Positions 5,744-12,219 of a stretch of 13,784 nt of DNA are shown piece by piece. The DNA is taken from positions 1 to 13,784 of the forward strand of contig DASVMD010000009.1 of assembly GCA_036384495.1 (NCBI GenBank). The letters run 5' to 3'. The translations under genes were made by a program, and so were the position numbers. How positions within the stretch are numbered: the first letter of the stretch is position 1; every line of letters begins with the position of its first letter. The notes under the pieces were generated by a model. The model worked only from the letters and a program-made list of their open reading frames with translations. It did not search any database and was not told where the DNA came from. Source of the DNA: JAQGHB01 sp036384495. GTDB taxonomy: Bacteria; Patescibacteriota; Saccharimonadia; Saccharimonadales; UBA4665.

Positions 5744-8692
5744 ATGAAGTACAAAAAAGGCACGCGCCGCAGGGCACTAGAATACGAGAAAGACCTTGCT
5801 CGGTATTGGAAAACGCACAAGACTTTTGAAAAGTCGGTGGAGCAACGCCCTGAGGACAACGCCTATGTATTTTACGACGGCCCGCCGTTTATTACAGGGG
5901 TGCCGCACCACGGGACGCTACTTAGCAGCATCGTCAAAGACGCCGTGCCGCGCTACCAAACCATGAAGGGCAAGCGCGTGGAGCGCCGTTGGGGCTGGGA
6001 TTGCCATGGCTTGCCGGCCGAAAACTTCGTGGAGAAAAAACTTGGCATCACCGACCGGCACGACATCGGCACCAAAATCAGCCTCGAAGATTATATAAAA
6101 ACGGCCCGCGAAAGCATGGTGCAGACCAGTAGCGAGTGGGAAGACACCATCGACCGCATCGGTCGCTGGGTAGATTTCAAGGGCGCCTACAAAACCATGG
6201 ACAAAGACTACATGGAATCGGTCTGGTGGGCCTTTAAGCAACTCTACGAAAAAGGCAAAATCTACGAGGGCGAACGCGTGCTGATGTACGACACCAAGTG
6301 GGCCACCCCACTCAGCAAAAACGAAGTCACCATGGACGCCGGCGCTTACAAAGTCGTCACCGACCCCAGCGTCTACGTAAAATTCAAAGTAAAACACGAT
6401 CCAAAAGGCGTTATTAGCGGTGGAAGCCCTGTATACTTCCTGGCCTGGACGACTACTCCGTGGACCTTGCCGGGCAATACGGCGATAGCTGTTAACCCCG
6501 ACGTTGAGTATGTTGAAGGCGTTGTGAGCGGTGAGCGGTTCATCCTCGCCAAAGATCTAGTTGATAAAGTTATAACAGACGAAAAACACAACTTGCTGTC
6601 GTGGAGCGAAATCCAAACTATTAAGGGAAGCGACCTGGTTGGTTTAGGGTACGAGCCACTCTTTGAAAACAGGGGCAAAAACGCCCATAAAGTCTGGGCA
6701 GCCGACTACGTGACTACCGATTCCGGCACCGGCATCGTGCATTTGGCGCCAGCCTACGGCGAAGAAGATTTTGAGTTGGCCCGGGCCAATAAAATCCCCG
6801 TGGTGCATGTGCTCGATGAGTACGGCGTTTACACCGAAGGCGACTGGCAAGGCCAAGAGGTCTGGAGCACCAATAAACAGATCGCCAAAGACCTCAAAGA
6901 GCGCGGCATTGTCTGGAAAATCGACTACATCCAGCATGAATACCCGCACAACTTGCGCAACGGCAACCGGCTGATGTATCGCGCTCACCCCAGTTGGTTC
7001 ATGGATATCGACGGCCAGCGCACCGAAATGCTCGAAGAAAACACCGAGCACATCACCTGGTTCCCGGAGCACATCAAGCACGGTCGTTTCGAAAAAACCA
7101 TCTTGCAGGCGCCGGATTGGAACCTCAGCCGCGACCGTTTTTGGGCCACGGCTATGCCCGTCTGGAAAAGCGAAGACGGCGACATCAAGGTGATCGGCAG
7201 CTACGCCGAACTCAAAGAATTGAGCGGCAAAGCGCTCGACGACTACCATCGGCCGTGGGTCGACGATATCGAGTTTGATCTCGATGGCAAGCACTACACG
7301 CGCATCGACAAAGTGCTCGATTGCTGGTTCGAAAGCGGCAGTATGCCATTCGCTCAATTCCACTATCCATTCGAAAACAAGGAAAAATTCGAGGCCAATT
7401 TCCCGGGCGACTTCATCGTGGAATACGTCGGCCAGGTGCGCGCCTGGTTCTACTACCTGCACGCCGTCAACGTCGGCCTGTTCGGCCACAACGCTTTCAA
7501 AAACGTTGTCGTAACAGGGAACATCGCCGGCAACGACGGCCTCAAAATGAGCAAAAGCCGCGGCAATTTCACCGATCCCAACGAGCTGATGGACAAATAC
7601 TCGGCCGATTCCTGGCGATTCCTGCTACTGTCGAGCCCGGTGCTTAACGGCGAAGATTTTTCATTGCAAGACAAAGACGTCGGCGATGTGGCCCGCAAGC
7701 TCAGTATGATCTGGAACATGTACGATTTCTTCACGCTCTACGCCGATGTCGATGGCTGGGACAGCGGCCTCGCCAAAGGCGAACTCCCGCAGGACCCGAG
7801 CAGCGACCTCAAAAACCCGCTCGACCAATGGATCGTCAGCCGCCTGCACCAGCTCGCCCAAGAGGTCGACCGACACATGCAAAACTACGACCTGCCGAGC
7901 GCCCTTAAACCAGTGCTGCCGTTTATCGACGACGCCAGCAACTGGTACGTCCGCCGCAGCCGCAAACGCTTCTGGAAATCCACCAGCGACACCGACAAAA
8001 ACGACGCCTACCGCACGCTGCACTATGTGCTCACACAGCTCAGCCTAATTTTGGCCCCATTCACCCCGTTCCTAGCCGAAGAACTCTACCAAAAAATGAC
8101 CGGCGGCGAATCCGTCCATCTGTTAGATTGGCCCGAATCCGGGCATATTAACGAACTGCTAGTCGATCAAATGGAAGTCCTGCGCGATCTCATTACTGAA
8201 GGTTTGGCGCAGCGGGCAAATGCTGGAATCAAGGTGCGCCAACCGCTGCGCCTTGCCGAAATCCGTGGTAAAGACAGCGCTCGGCTTGCAGATTTTGAAG
8301 ACATTTTCAGAGAAGAACTTAACGTAAAGGCAGTGCTGCTTAATGATCGAACCAGCGTGGAAGGTGATAATCCTGAGAATCTCGTGATCGCCATACAAAC
8401 AGACGTAGATGACGAGCTCAAGCGCGAAGGCCAGATGCGCGAGATCATCCGCAATGTGCAACAGGCTCGCAAACAGGCCGATTTACAGGTGGACGACCGC
8501 ATAAATCTGCATTTTGAGACCTCAGACAAGGCTCTACAGGCTGTTTTGGACGATAGCAGTCTCATGGACGTCATCAAGGCAGAAACGCTCGTAGCGGCCC
8601 TCAAAAAGCCCACAGAGGGCAGTTTTAGCATAAGCACCAAGGTGGATGGTGCTGAGCTGCAGATCAGCTTAGCAAAAGCAGAGCAAGCATAA
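5744..8692 (+). CDS. ileS: isoleucyl-tRNA synthetase, type 2
   Basis: This cytosolic class I enzyme charges tRNA-Ile and edits mischarged valine. At 982 aa the start is supported by AAGGAG at 5725-5730. The HIGH-equivalent motif is H55-H-G-T58 in PPFITGVPHHGTLL, departing from HIGH at the second and fourth positions. ERRWGWDCHGLPAE follows. The CP1 editing domain includes WTTTPWTLPGNTAIAV and GTGIVHLAPAYGEEDF. The KMSKS loop is intact at 601-605. The C-terminus (KREGQMREIIRNVQQARKQA then DRINL) is the eukaryote/archaea-like type 2 arrangement, and the CxxC zinc motif of type 1 enzymes is absent. Type 2 enzymes are typically less sensitive to mupirocin; whether this one is cannot be read from sequence. 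The gene is preceded by a T-box and followed after 4 bases by a hypothetical gene. Confidence 0.97.
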   Translation: MKYKKGTRRRALEYEKDLARYWKTHKTFEKSVEQRPEDNAYVFYDGPPFITGVPHHGTLLSSIVKDAVPRYQTMKGKRVERRWGWDCHGLPAENFVEKKLGITDRHDIGTKISLEDYIKTARESMVQTSSEWEDTIDRIGRWVDFKGAYKTMDKDYMESVWWAFKQLYEKGKIYEGERVLMYDTKWATPLSKNEVTMDAGAYKVVTDPSVYVKFKVKHDPKGVISGGSPVYFLAWTTTPWTLPGNTAIAVNPDVEYVEGVVSGERFILAKDLVDKVITDEKHNLLSWSEIQTIKGSDLVGLGYEPLFENRGKNAHKVWAADYVTTDSGTGIVHLAPAYGEEDFELARANKIPVVHVLDEYGVYTEGDWQGQEVWSTNKQIAKDLKERGIVWKIDYIQHEYPHNLRNGNRLMYRAHPSWFMDIDGQRTEMLEENTEHITWFPEHIKHGRFEKTILQAPDWNLSRDRFWATAMPVWKSEDGDIKVIGSYAELKELSGKALDDYHRPWVDDIEFDLDGKHYTRIDKVLDCWFESGSMPFAQFHYPFENKEKFEANFPGDFIVEYVGQVRAWFYYLHAVNVGLFGHNAFKNVVVTGNIAGNDGLKMSKSRGNFTDPNELMDKYSADSWRFLLLSSPVLNGEDFSLQDKDVGDVARKLSMIWNMYDFFTLYADVDGWDSGLAKGELPQDPSSDLKNPLDQWIVSRLHQLAQEVDRHMQNYDLPSALKPVLPFIDDASNWYVRRSRKRFWKSTSDTDKNDAYRTLHYVLTQLSLILAPFTPFLAEELYQKMTGGESVHLLDWPESGHINELLVDQMEVLRDLITEGLAQRANAGIKVRQPLRLAEIRGKDSARLADFEDIFREELNVKAVLLNDRTSVEGDNPENLVIAIQTDVDDELKREGQMREIIRNVQQARKQADLQVDDRINLHFETSDKALQAVLDDSSLMDVIKAETLVAALKKPTEGSFSISTKVDGAELQISLAKAEQA

Positions 8693-8696
8693 GTCC

Positions 8697-9290
8697 ATGA
8701 GCTACGTTAAACGACTACCGGATTCGGCAAGCGGTGATCTCAGGCGCTTTGCTAGCCGCGAAAGCATCGATATTGAGGCTGATTTACTCTGTGCGCCACA
8801 CTGGCAACCGTGTCTAGTGACCTATAACGGCTCGCCGATCCGAAGTATCCAGCGTGGCGGCAGTAACTATCTTGAATCGCGTATTGAGTATCTTGACCAA
8901 GGCAGCATCGCTGCCGCGCGGATCGTTCGTCGAATTTTGACTGGCAAGCACAGCGAACTCGCCTATCTGCCGCGCAGTGCGGAGCCAAAATCGATAACAA
9001 TTAACAGGGGTATCGGTACATTGCTCTTAACTAATTCGCGAACCGGTTCAATTACTGAAGAGGCGGTGCGCCGCAAATCGCAGGATTTTGTTGATGTCCC
9101 GCCGGGCTACTTCTTTGTCTTCGAGGCGCCTAAACGAGCCGGCAATCTGACAATCTCTGAACTGGTGACCCAGCCGTCATATATCGACGACTTGACCACT
9201 ATTTGTCCGCAAGGAAGCACCGAAGTATTTACGCAAGACGGACAGATTGAAATCCCTAAGAATCTGGCAGAGCGCTACCTAAACGCTTGA
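8697..9290 (+). CDS. hypothetical protein coupled to ileS, possibly cupin-like
   Basis: This 197-aa protein has an ATG only 4 bases after the ileS stop and no clear Shine-Dalgarno of its own, so it is probably translated by coupling and falls under the same T-box control. No signal peptide or membrane segment is seen. Residues about 98-160 (SITINRGIGTLLLTNSRTG..., then DFVDVPPGYFFVFEAPKRAG and LTISELV) alternate strands and turns much like a cupin barrel, with VPPGYFFVFEA resembling the second cupin motif, but metal-binding histidines are missing. I do not recognise the family. A link to IleRS function is only suggested by position. Confidence 0.75.
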   Translation: MSYVKRLPDSASGDLRRFASRESIDIEADLLCAPHWQPCLVTYNGSPIRSIQRGGSNYLESRIEYLDQGSIAAARIVRRILTGKHSELAYLPRSAEPKSITINRGIGTLLLTNSRTGSITEEAVRRKSQDFVDVPPGYFFVFEAPKRAGNLTISELVTQPSYIDDLTTICPQGSTEVFTQDGQIEIPKNLAERYLNA

Positions 9291-9293
9291 CCC

Positions 9294-9322
9294 TTTACAG
9301 GGGCGGCAAATTTTGCTAGACT
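9294..9322 (+). promoter_or_regulatory. promoter of rplU (leaderless type)
   Basis: TTTACA at 9294-9299 is exactly 17 bp from TAGACT at 9317-9322, which is preceded by TGC and so forms an extended -10. The rplU ATG at 9331 follows after 8 bp with no Shine-Dalgarno. The predicted start is within about two bases of the ATG. Confidence 0.65.
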
Positions 9323-9330
9323 AGAACGAT

Positions 9331-9639
9331 ATGAAAAAAGCAGTTATTCAAACCGGTGGTAAGCAGTACCTCGTTGCCGAGGGCGAAACCCTCAAGGTTG
9401 AGCTGGTTAAGGCCGATGGCAAGACCGCTACCTTTGAGCCGCTGATGGTTATCGATGGCGACAGCGTACAAATCGGCGCGCCAACCGTAGCCAAGGCCAA
9501 AGTCACCGCCGAAATCGTCGAAGCCGACGTGCAAGCCGACAAAGTCACCGCTATCCGCTACAAAGCCAAAAAGCGCGTACATAAAGTCCGTGGCCACCGC
9601 CAGCACCAGACCGTCCTCAAGATTACTAAAATCGCCTAG
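9331..9639 (+). CDS. rplU: 50S ribosomal protein L21
   Basis: L21 binds 23S rRNA in the large ribosomal subunit. The 102-aa product has the standard family length and landmarks: start MKKAVIQTGGKQYLVAEGE, the middle VIDGDSVQIGAP, and the basic C-terminal signature YKAKKRVHKVRGHRQHQT followed by KI. It is followed directly by a terminator, and rpmA (L27), its usual partner in other bacteria, is not next to it. The promoter lies so close that the mRNA is predicted to be leaderless, which is unusual for a highly expressed ribosomal protein gene in most bacteria. Confidence 0.97.
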   Translation: MKKAVIQTGGKQYLVAEGETLKVELVKADGKTATFEPLMVIDGDSVQIGAPTVAKAKVTAEIVEADVQADKVTAIRYKAKKRVHKVRGHRQHQTVLKITKIA

Positions 9640-9658
9640 AACGCTTGGTTTATGTTTC

Positions 9659-9688
9659 AAAAAAGGGCCTCCTCGGGGGTTCTTTTTT
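9659..9688 (+). terminator. intrinsic terminator after rplU
   Basis: AAAAAAG (9659-9665) pairs with CTTTTTT (9682-9688), and the inner GGCCTCC pairs with GGGGGTT allowing G-T pairs. The six Ts give the U-run. It begins 20 bases after the rplU stop. Confidence 0.85.
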
Positions 9689-9698
9689 GTATATACCT

Positions 9699-9727
9699 GT
9701 GCGGCAAAGTAGGATTTTATCCTACTT
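9699..9727. repeat. 29-bp palindromic repeat, copy 1
   Basis: The unit is GTGCGGCAAAGTAGGAT, a 3-base core TTT, then ATCCTACTT. Arms AAGTAGGAT and ATCCTACTT are perfect inverted repeats. A second copy at 10951-10979 is identical in 26 of 29 positions; only the core differs, reading AAA. The two copies bound a 1.25-kb segment containing a single gene. Confidence 0.8.
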
Positions 9728-9780
9728 GCGTGAAACTACTAAAACAATAGTGGCCGATTAGATGATAAGGGGGAGAAAAA

Positions 9781-9824
9781 GTGTCACAATTTGCATACAT
9801 AGTATGTAGAAAGGATTGTGACAC
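9781..9824. repeat. nested inverted repeat
   Basis: GTGTCACAAT at 9781-9790 is the exact inverse of ATTGTGACAC at 9815-9824. Inside lies a second dyad, TACATA (9796-9801), G, TATGTA (9803-9808). The arrangement could be a cruciform, an RNA hairpin, or a binding site for a dimeric or tetrameric regulator. No coding frame is evident. Confidence 0.7.
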
Positions 9825-9827
9825 CAT

Positions 9828-9857
9828 GGGGCGCGACCCGTTTGTTGGTCGCGCCCC
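9828..9857 (-). terminator. GC-rich hairpin downstream of the membrane-protein gene
   Basis: GGGGCGCGACC (9828-9838) and GGTCGCGCCCC (9847-9857) form a perfect 11-bp stem with an 8-nt loop. It lies 30 bases past the stop of the leftward membrane-protein gene and probably ends that transcript, but no U-run follows in either direction, so it may instead be a stability element. Confidence 0.5.
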
Positions 9858-9865
9858 GCGCTCGA

Positions 9866-9881
9866 CATTCCCTAGGGAATG
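9866..9881. repeat. 16-bp perfect palindrome
   Basis: CATTCCCTAGGGAATG is an uninterrupted palindrome immediately downstream of the membrane-protein stop codon. With no loop bases it is more likely a protein-binding or cruciform site than a terminator. Confidence 0.6.
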
Positions 9882-9886
9882 GAACT

Positions 9887-10846
9887 TCAGTCGATGTCGA
9901 TGGAGCGATCGCCGCTACGACGGTCACCCCTGAATTTGCGGGCATCCTTGATGCACTCAGCTAGAAGCCGGGCATCAATTTCCGTGAGGTGGTGGTAGCC
10001 ACGACGCAGGTCAAAGGAAACTTTGACGTAGCGCTTTTCGGCGCCTTCACCCGAACTGCCTCCAGCATTCCAATCCCTGCGCGCAAGCCCAAGGTAGTCG
10101 TTCGTCTTGCGTCGGAAATAGCGGTACTGCTGTACATTCAGCCCGTGGCCTTCGTCGAATTTGATTTCGATGATGGCACCAGACCTGCTCAGCCAACTGA
10201 CTAGACGAGACAGTGGACTGGTGTGGTACTCCCGGATGACGAAATGGTTGCCCTTGGCTCGCAGCTCCCACTCTCGGTGAGCATCCTGGTCTGCGTGGTA
10301 CGCCCCTGTATTCGTGAGCAAGTCGGGACGAGCCCGGAGTTCCGGTGCCATCTTCCACAGCTTGTACGGGTTCTGCATGAGCTGCAGGAACCGATAAGCC
10401 GACAGGCCCACCGCTTGGATGGCATACATGAGGCCGAACACCAGCGACACGATAACTTCATCCTTGAAGTGCTCGGGCCAGATTACGCACCAGCACAGGG
10501 TAACAGTGCCGGCATAGAAGAGCAAAGCGCCTACTGCGAACCACCACGGAGCACTAAAAACAATTAGCAACACCAACGAGACGGCTAGCAGCCCTTGATA
10601 GCACGCTACTTCGCGAGCCGTTCGGCTGTTCCAATCTTTGTTGTCCGGCTTGGGTCGCCAGGTGAACGGCAAGGTGGCCGCGCCGAAGCCCAGACACACC
10701 AGGAGGAACGTCCACCACGGCGCGTCGTAACTGAAGAGCAGAAAGAATCCCGCTCCCAGCATCAACAGCACCACGGCGTACAACAGCTCGCTCACCCCAC
10801 GCTTGTAGACACGGGTGAACGGGCGAAACACCAATGAATTCGACAT
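9887..10846 (-). CDS. five-helix membrane protein with cytosolic domain, unknown family
   Basis: From the ATG at 10846 the protein has 319 aa. That start has a Shine-Dalgarno, AAAGGGG, about 8 bases upstream; a GTG at 10891 in the same frame has none. Hydrophobic segments lie at about 21-39, 43-61, 84-98, 101-121 and 131-151. The remaining 165 residues are soluble, rich in Arg, Tyr and His, with strand-like stretches (AIIEIKF; RYVKVSFDL) and a charged tail. I do not recognise the family. Lysine is mostly AAG and leucine/valine mostly CTG/GTG, more G-ending than ileS next door. With the flanking repeat copies this suggests an acquired unit, which is inference. Confidence 0.7.
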   Translation of the reverse strand: MSNSLVFRPFTRVYKRGVSELLYAVVLLMLGAGFFLLFSYDAPWWTFLLVCLGFGAATLPFTWRPKPDNKDWNSRTAREVACYQGLLAVSLVLLIVFSAPWWFAVGALLFYAGTVTLCWCVIWPEHFKDEVIVSLVFGLMYAIQAVGLSAYRFLQLMQNPYKLWKMAPELRARPDLLTNTGAYHADQDAHREWELRAKGNHFVIREYHTSPLSRLVSWLSRSGAIIEIKFDEGHGLNVQQYRYFRRKTNDYLGLARRDWNAGGSSGEGAEKRYVKVSFDLRRGYHHLTEIDARLLAECIKDARKFRGDRRSGDRSIDID

Positions 10847-10902
10847 TGTTAAGCCCCTTTCAGGCTTGAGGTTCAAGTAGCCAGACGCCACTGTGTAGTA
10901 TG

Positions 10903-10911
10903 ATTATACCA
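10903..10911 (-). promoter_or_regulatory. extended -10 promoter of the membrane-protein gene
   Basis: On the minus strand TGGTATAAT is a perfect extended -10 (TGn plus TATAAT). The start would be near 10896, giving a 5' leader of about 50 nt to the ATG at 10846. No good -35 is present. It sits in an AT-rich tract (10898-10949). Confidence 0.6.
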
Positions 10912-10950
10912 TAAATAATCTAAAAATACTACTATTATTGCATATTATGC

Positions 10951-10979
10951 GTGCGGCAAAGTAGGATAAAATCCTACTT
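10951..10979. repeat. 29-bp palindromic repeat, copy 2
   Basis: The unit is GTGCGGCAAAGTAGGAT, core AAA, then ATCCTACTT, in direct orientation to copy 1 at 9699-9727 for the outer bases. Because the arms are symmetric, the inner 21 bp of this copy are exactly the reverse complement of those of copy 1. It lies just upstream of the membrane-protein promoter. Confidence 0.8.
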
Positions 10980-11312
10980 TCTGGCAGCCATTAAGCGCCT
11001 TGCGTCTGTGGATAAGTTTAAGCGGAATTCCTGGCAGTTGTTATTGACACAACGCGTGGCTTAAATCGACTGCCGCAAACAACAAACATTTAAGGTGTAA
11101 ACATAGGGTGTTTGCACCAATCGTTACATTATTTACAACGGATACCCTGCAAAATAGTGCCAAAAAAGTACCTTTTGGGCGAGTATACATTTTATGCAAA
11201 AAAGGCTTGAACCGCCGCGCCGGCTGGTAGATACTACATACATAGGGTTGAAGGCGTGAGGTCTCCAGTCCTAACCAACAAAAAGGTTAAACTCCAAAAT
11301 CAAAACCGAAAC
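10980..11312. other. gene-less stretch with DnaA-box match and dyads
   Basis: No convincing gene is seen in these 333 bases. Contents: TGTGGATAA at 11007-11015, an exact inverse of the DnaA box TTATCCACA; two looser TTATnnACA sites at 11041-11049 and 11129-11137; GGCAGT (11033-11038) facing ACTGCC (11069-11074); and a 10-bp dyad with one mismatch at 11094-11118 (GGTGTAAACA, 5 bases, TGTTTGCACC). TTGACA at 11044-11049 has no matching -10. A 21-codon frame at 11194-11259 (MQKRLEPPRR...) lies 4 bases after TATACA but is too short to call. A regulatory region, an unrecognised RNA, or a replication-related site are all possible. Confidence 0.4.
11094..11118. repeat. 10-bp imperfect dyad
   Basis: GGTGTAAACA (11094-11103) and TGTTTGCACC (11109-11118) are inverted with one mismatch around TAGGG. 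It could be an operator or an RNA hairpin. No adjacent gene is clearly its target. Confidence 0.5.
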
Positions 11313-11345
11313 AAAGCTCCCGACCTGAACAGTCGGGAGCTTTTT
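11313..11345 (-). terminator. bidirectional intrinsic terminator
   Basis: AAAGCTCCCGAC (11313-11324) and GTCGGGAGCTTT (11332-11343) form a perfect 12-bp stem with a 7-nt loop. It abuts the TAA of the leftward 274-aa gene and ends that transcript. The five Ts at 11341-11345 would also make it work rightward, for any transcript coming from the gene-less stretch. Confidence 0.85.
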
Positions 11346-12168
11346 AATTTGAGGTATCTGTTGCTTGAGTCAAAGCGCCGGTAACATAGGTATCAATTAC
11401 CCTGGTAAGCTCCTCACCCTTGTCAAAAGCGAGAGCTAAGTAGCTAAGCCTATTGCCTACATTGAACTTTTCCAGATGAAAAGGATAGACTGCCGAAGAA
11501 AGGTTTTCGGTTTGAGCCACTACGGGTGTTTGGCTAATCCATCGGGGAAGCTTTTCGAATGCCAAACTTTCATAGTTCCGCTTCCAGGATCCGACCATCA
11601 CTCCTTGCGGATCTTGGTAGTAGCCAAGCGTATACTGTTCAGCTTCTCGATTGTAGAAGTCATTCATTTCTTTAGCAGTTAAGGGCTTCATGGTATGCGG
11701 CATAGCGGCTTGTTGTGTTTTGTAGTCGGCTTGTTTAATATTTGCTGCGCAGAGCAGCCCTTGAGCGCCATCTTTGGCGGTTGGCTCATGCAGTAGGAGT
11801 TCGGTTTTCTTGCCAGCTGGAGATTCGCCCAGGAGATAATACGCTTTGTGTAGGCCACCGCTACCCTTAATCCACATGGCGGAGTGCTGGAGCCATCGTA
11901 CGTCGGCCTGAGTGTCTACGTTTACTCTGCTCTCATTATTGCACCAGGGCAGCATAATGTCGCCATAGCGAGGTAGTACATCTATGCAGGAGCCGATAAA
12001 GTTTCGGATTACCAGTGCAGCCTCATTTTCTTTAGCGGCTTGCACGGCCATGCCACCAAGCCTGTCGTCGAGAGCGGCACGCATTTCGTTGTAAGTAGCT
12101 GCGACATGTTCCACGTTGGAGCCATGCGCGAGTGCAATTAATTTCAGGTCTTCAGATCCAACAGCCAT
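11344..12168 (-). CDS. hypothetical 274-aa protein
   Basis: The protein is not recognised. It starts at an ATG 9 bp after a consensus -10 and has no Shine-Dalgarno, so the mRNA is predicted to be nearly leaderless. It has no signal peptide or membrane segment and looks cytosolic, with a mixed helix/strand composition. Recognisable stretches include an N-terminal helical part (EHVAATYNEMRAALDDRL), two cysteines at about 61 and 76, a Gly-rich turn with a following strand (IKGSGGLHKAYYLLGES), and an aromatic-rich region (YTLGYYQDPQGVMVGSWKRN). It ends in a hairpin terminator and has its own promoter, so it is a single-gene unit downstream of the deoxyribosyltransferase-like gene. Confidence 0.75.
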   Translation of the reverse strand: MAVGSEDLKLIALAHGSNVEHVAATYNEMRAALDDRLGGMAVQAAKENEAALVIRNFIGSCIDVLPRYGDIMLPWCNNESRVNVDTQADVRWLQHSAMWIKGSGGLHKAYYLLGESPAGKKTELLLHEPTAKDGAQGLLCAANIKQADYKTQQAAMPHTMKPLTAKEMNDFYNREAEQYTLGYYQDPQGVMVGSWKRNYESLAFEKLPRWISQTPVVAQTENLSSAVYPFHLEKFNVGNRLSYLALAFDKGEELTRVIDTYVTGALTQATDTSN

Positions 12169-12177
12169 AGAACAAAC

Positions 12178-12206
12178 ATTATAGAATGTATACGTTATCT
12201 AGTCAA
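12178..12206 (-). promoter_or_regulatory. strong promoter of the 274-aa protein gene (leaderless type)
   Basis: On the minus strand TTGACT (12206-12201) is exactly 17 bp from a perfect TATAAT (12183-12178). The ATG at 12168 comes 9 bp later, leaving almost no leader and no room for a Shine-Dalgarno. This is the strongest sigma70 match in the window. Confidence 0.8.
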
Positions 12207-12219
12207 CAAGGAGTTTCCG

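Noticed and set aside
6644..7489. 281-codon minus-strand frame inside ileS
   Set aside because: It lies wholly opposite conserved IleRS sequence and is explained by GC-rich third positions of that gene.
10847..10891. N-terminal extension of the membrane protein from a GTG at 10891
   Set aside because: The ATG at 10846 has a strong AAAGGGG Shine-Dalgarno and precedes the first helix at the expected distance; the GTG has none.
10930..10960. dif-like XerCD site (minus strand, CGCATAATATGCA)
   Set aside because: One arm resembles the XerC half of the E. coli site but the usually better-conserved XerD half does not match.
11181..11345. tmRNA, SRP RNA, 6S RNA or RNase P RNA in the gene-less stretch
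   Set aside because: No tRNA-like T-arm and acceptor end, SRP core motif or RNase P signature could be found.
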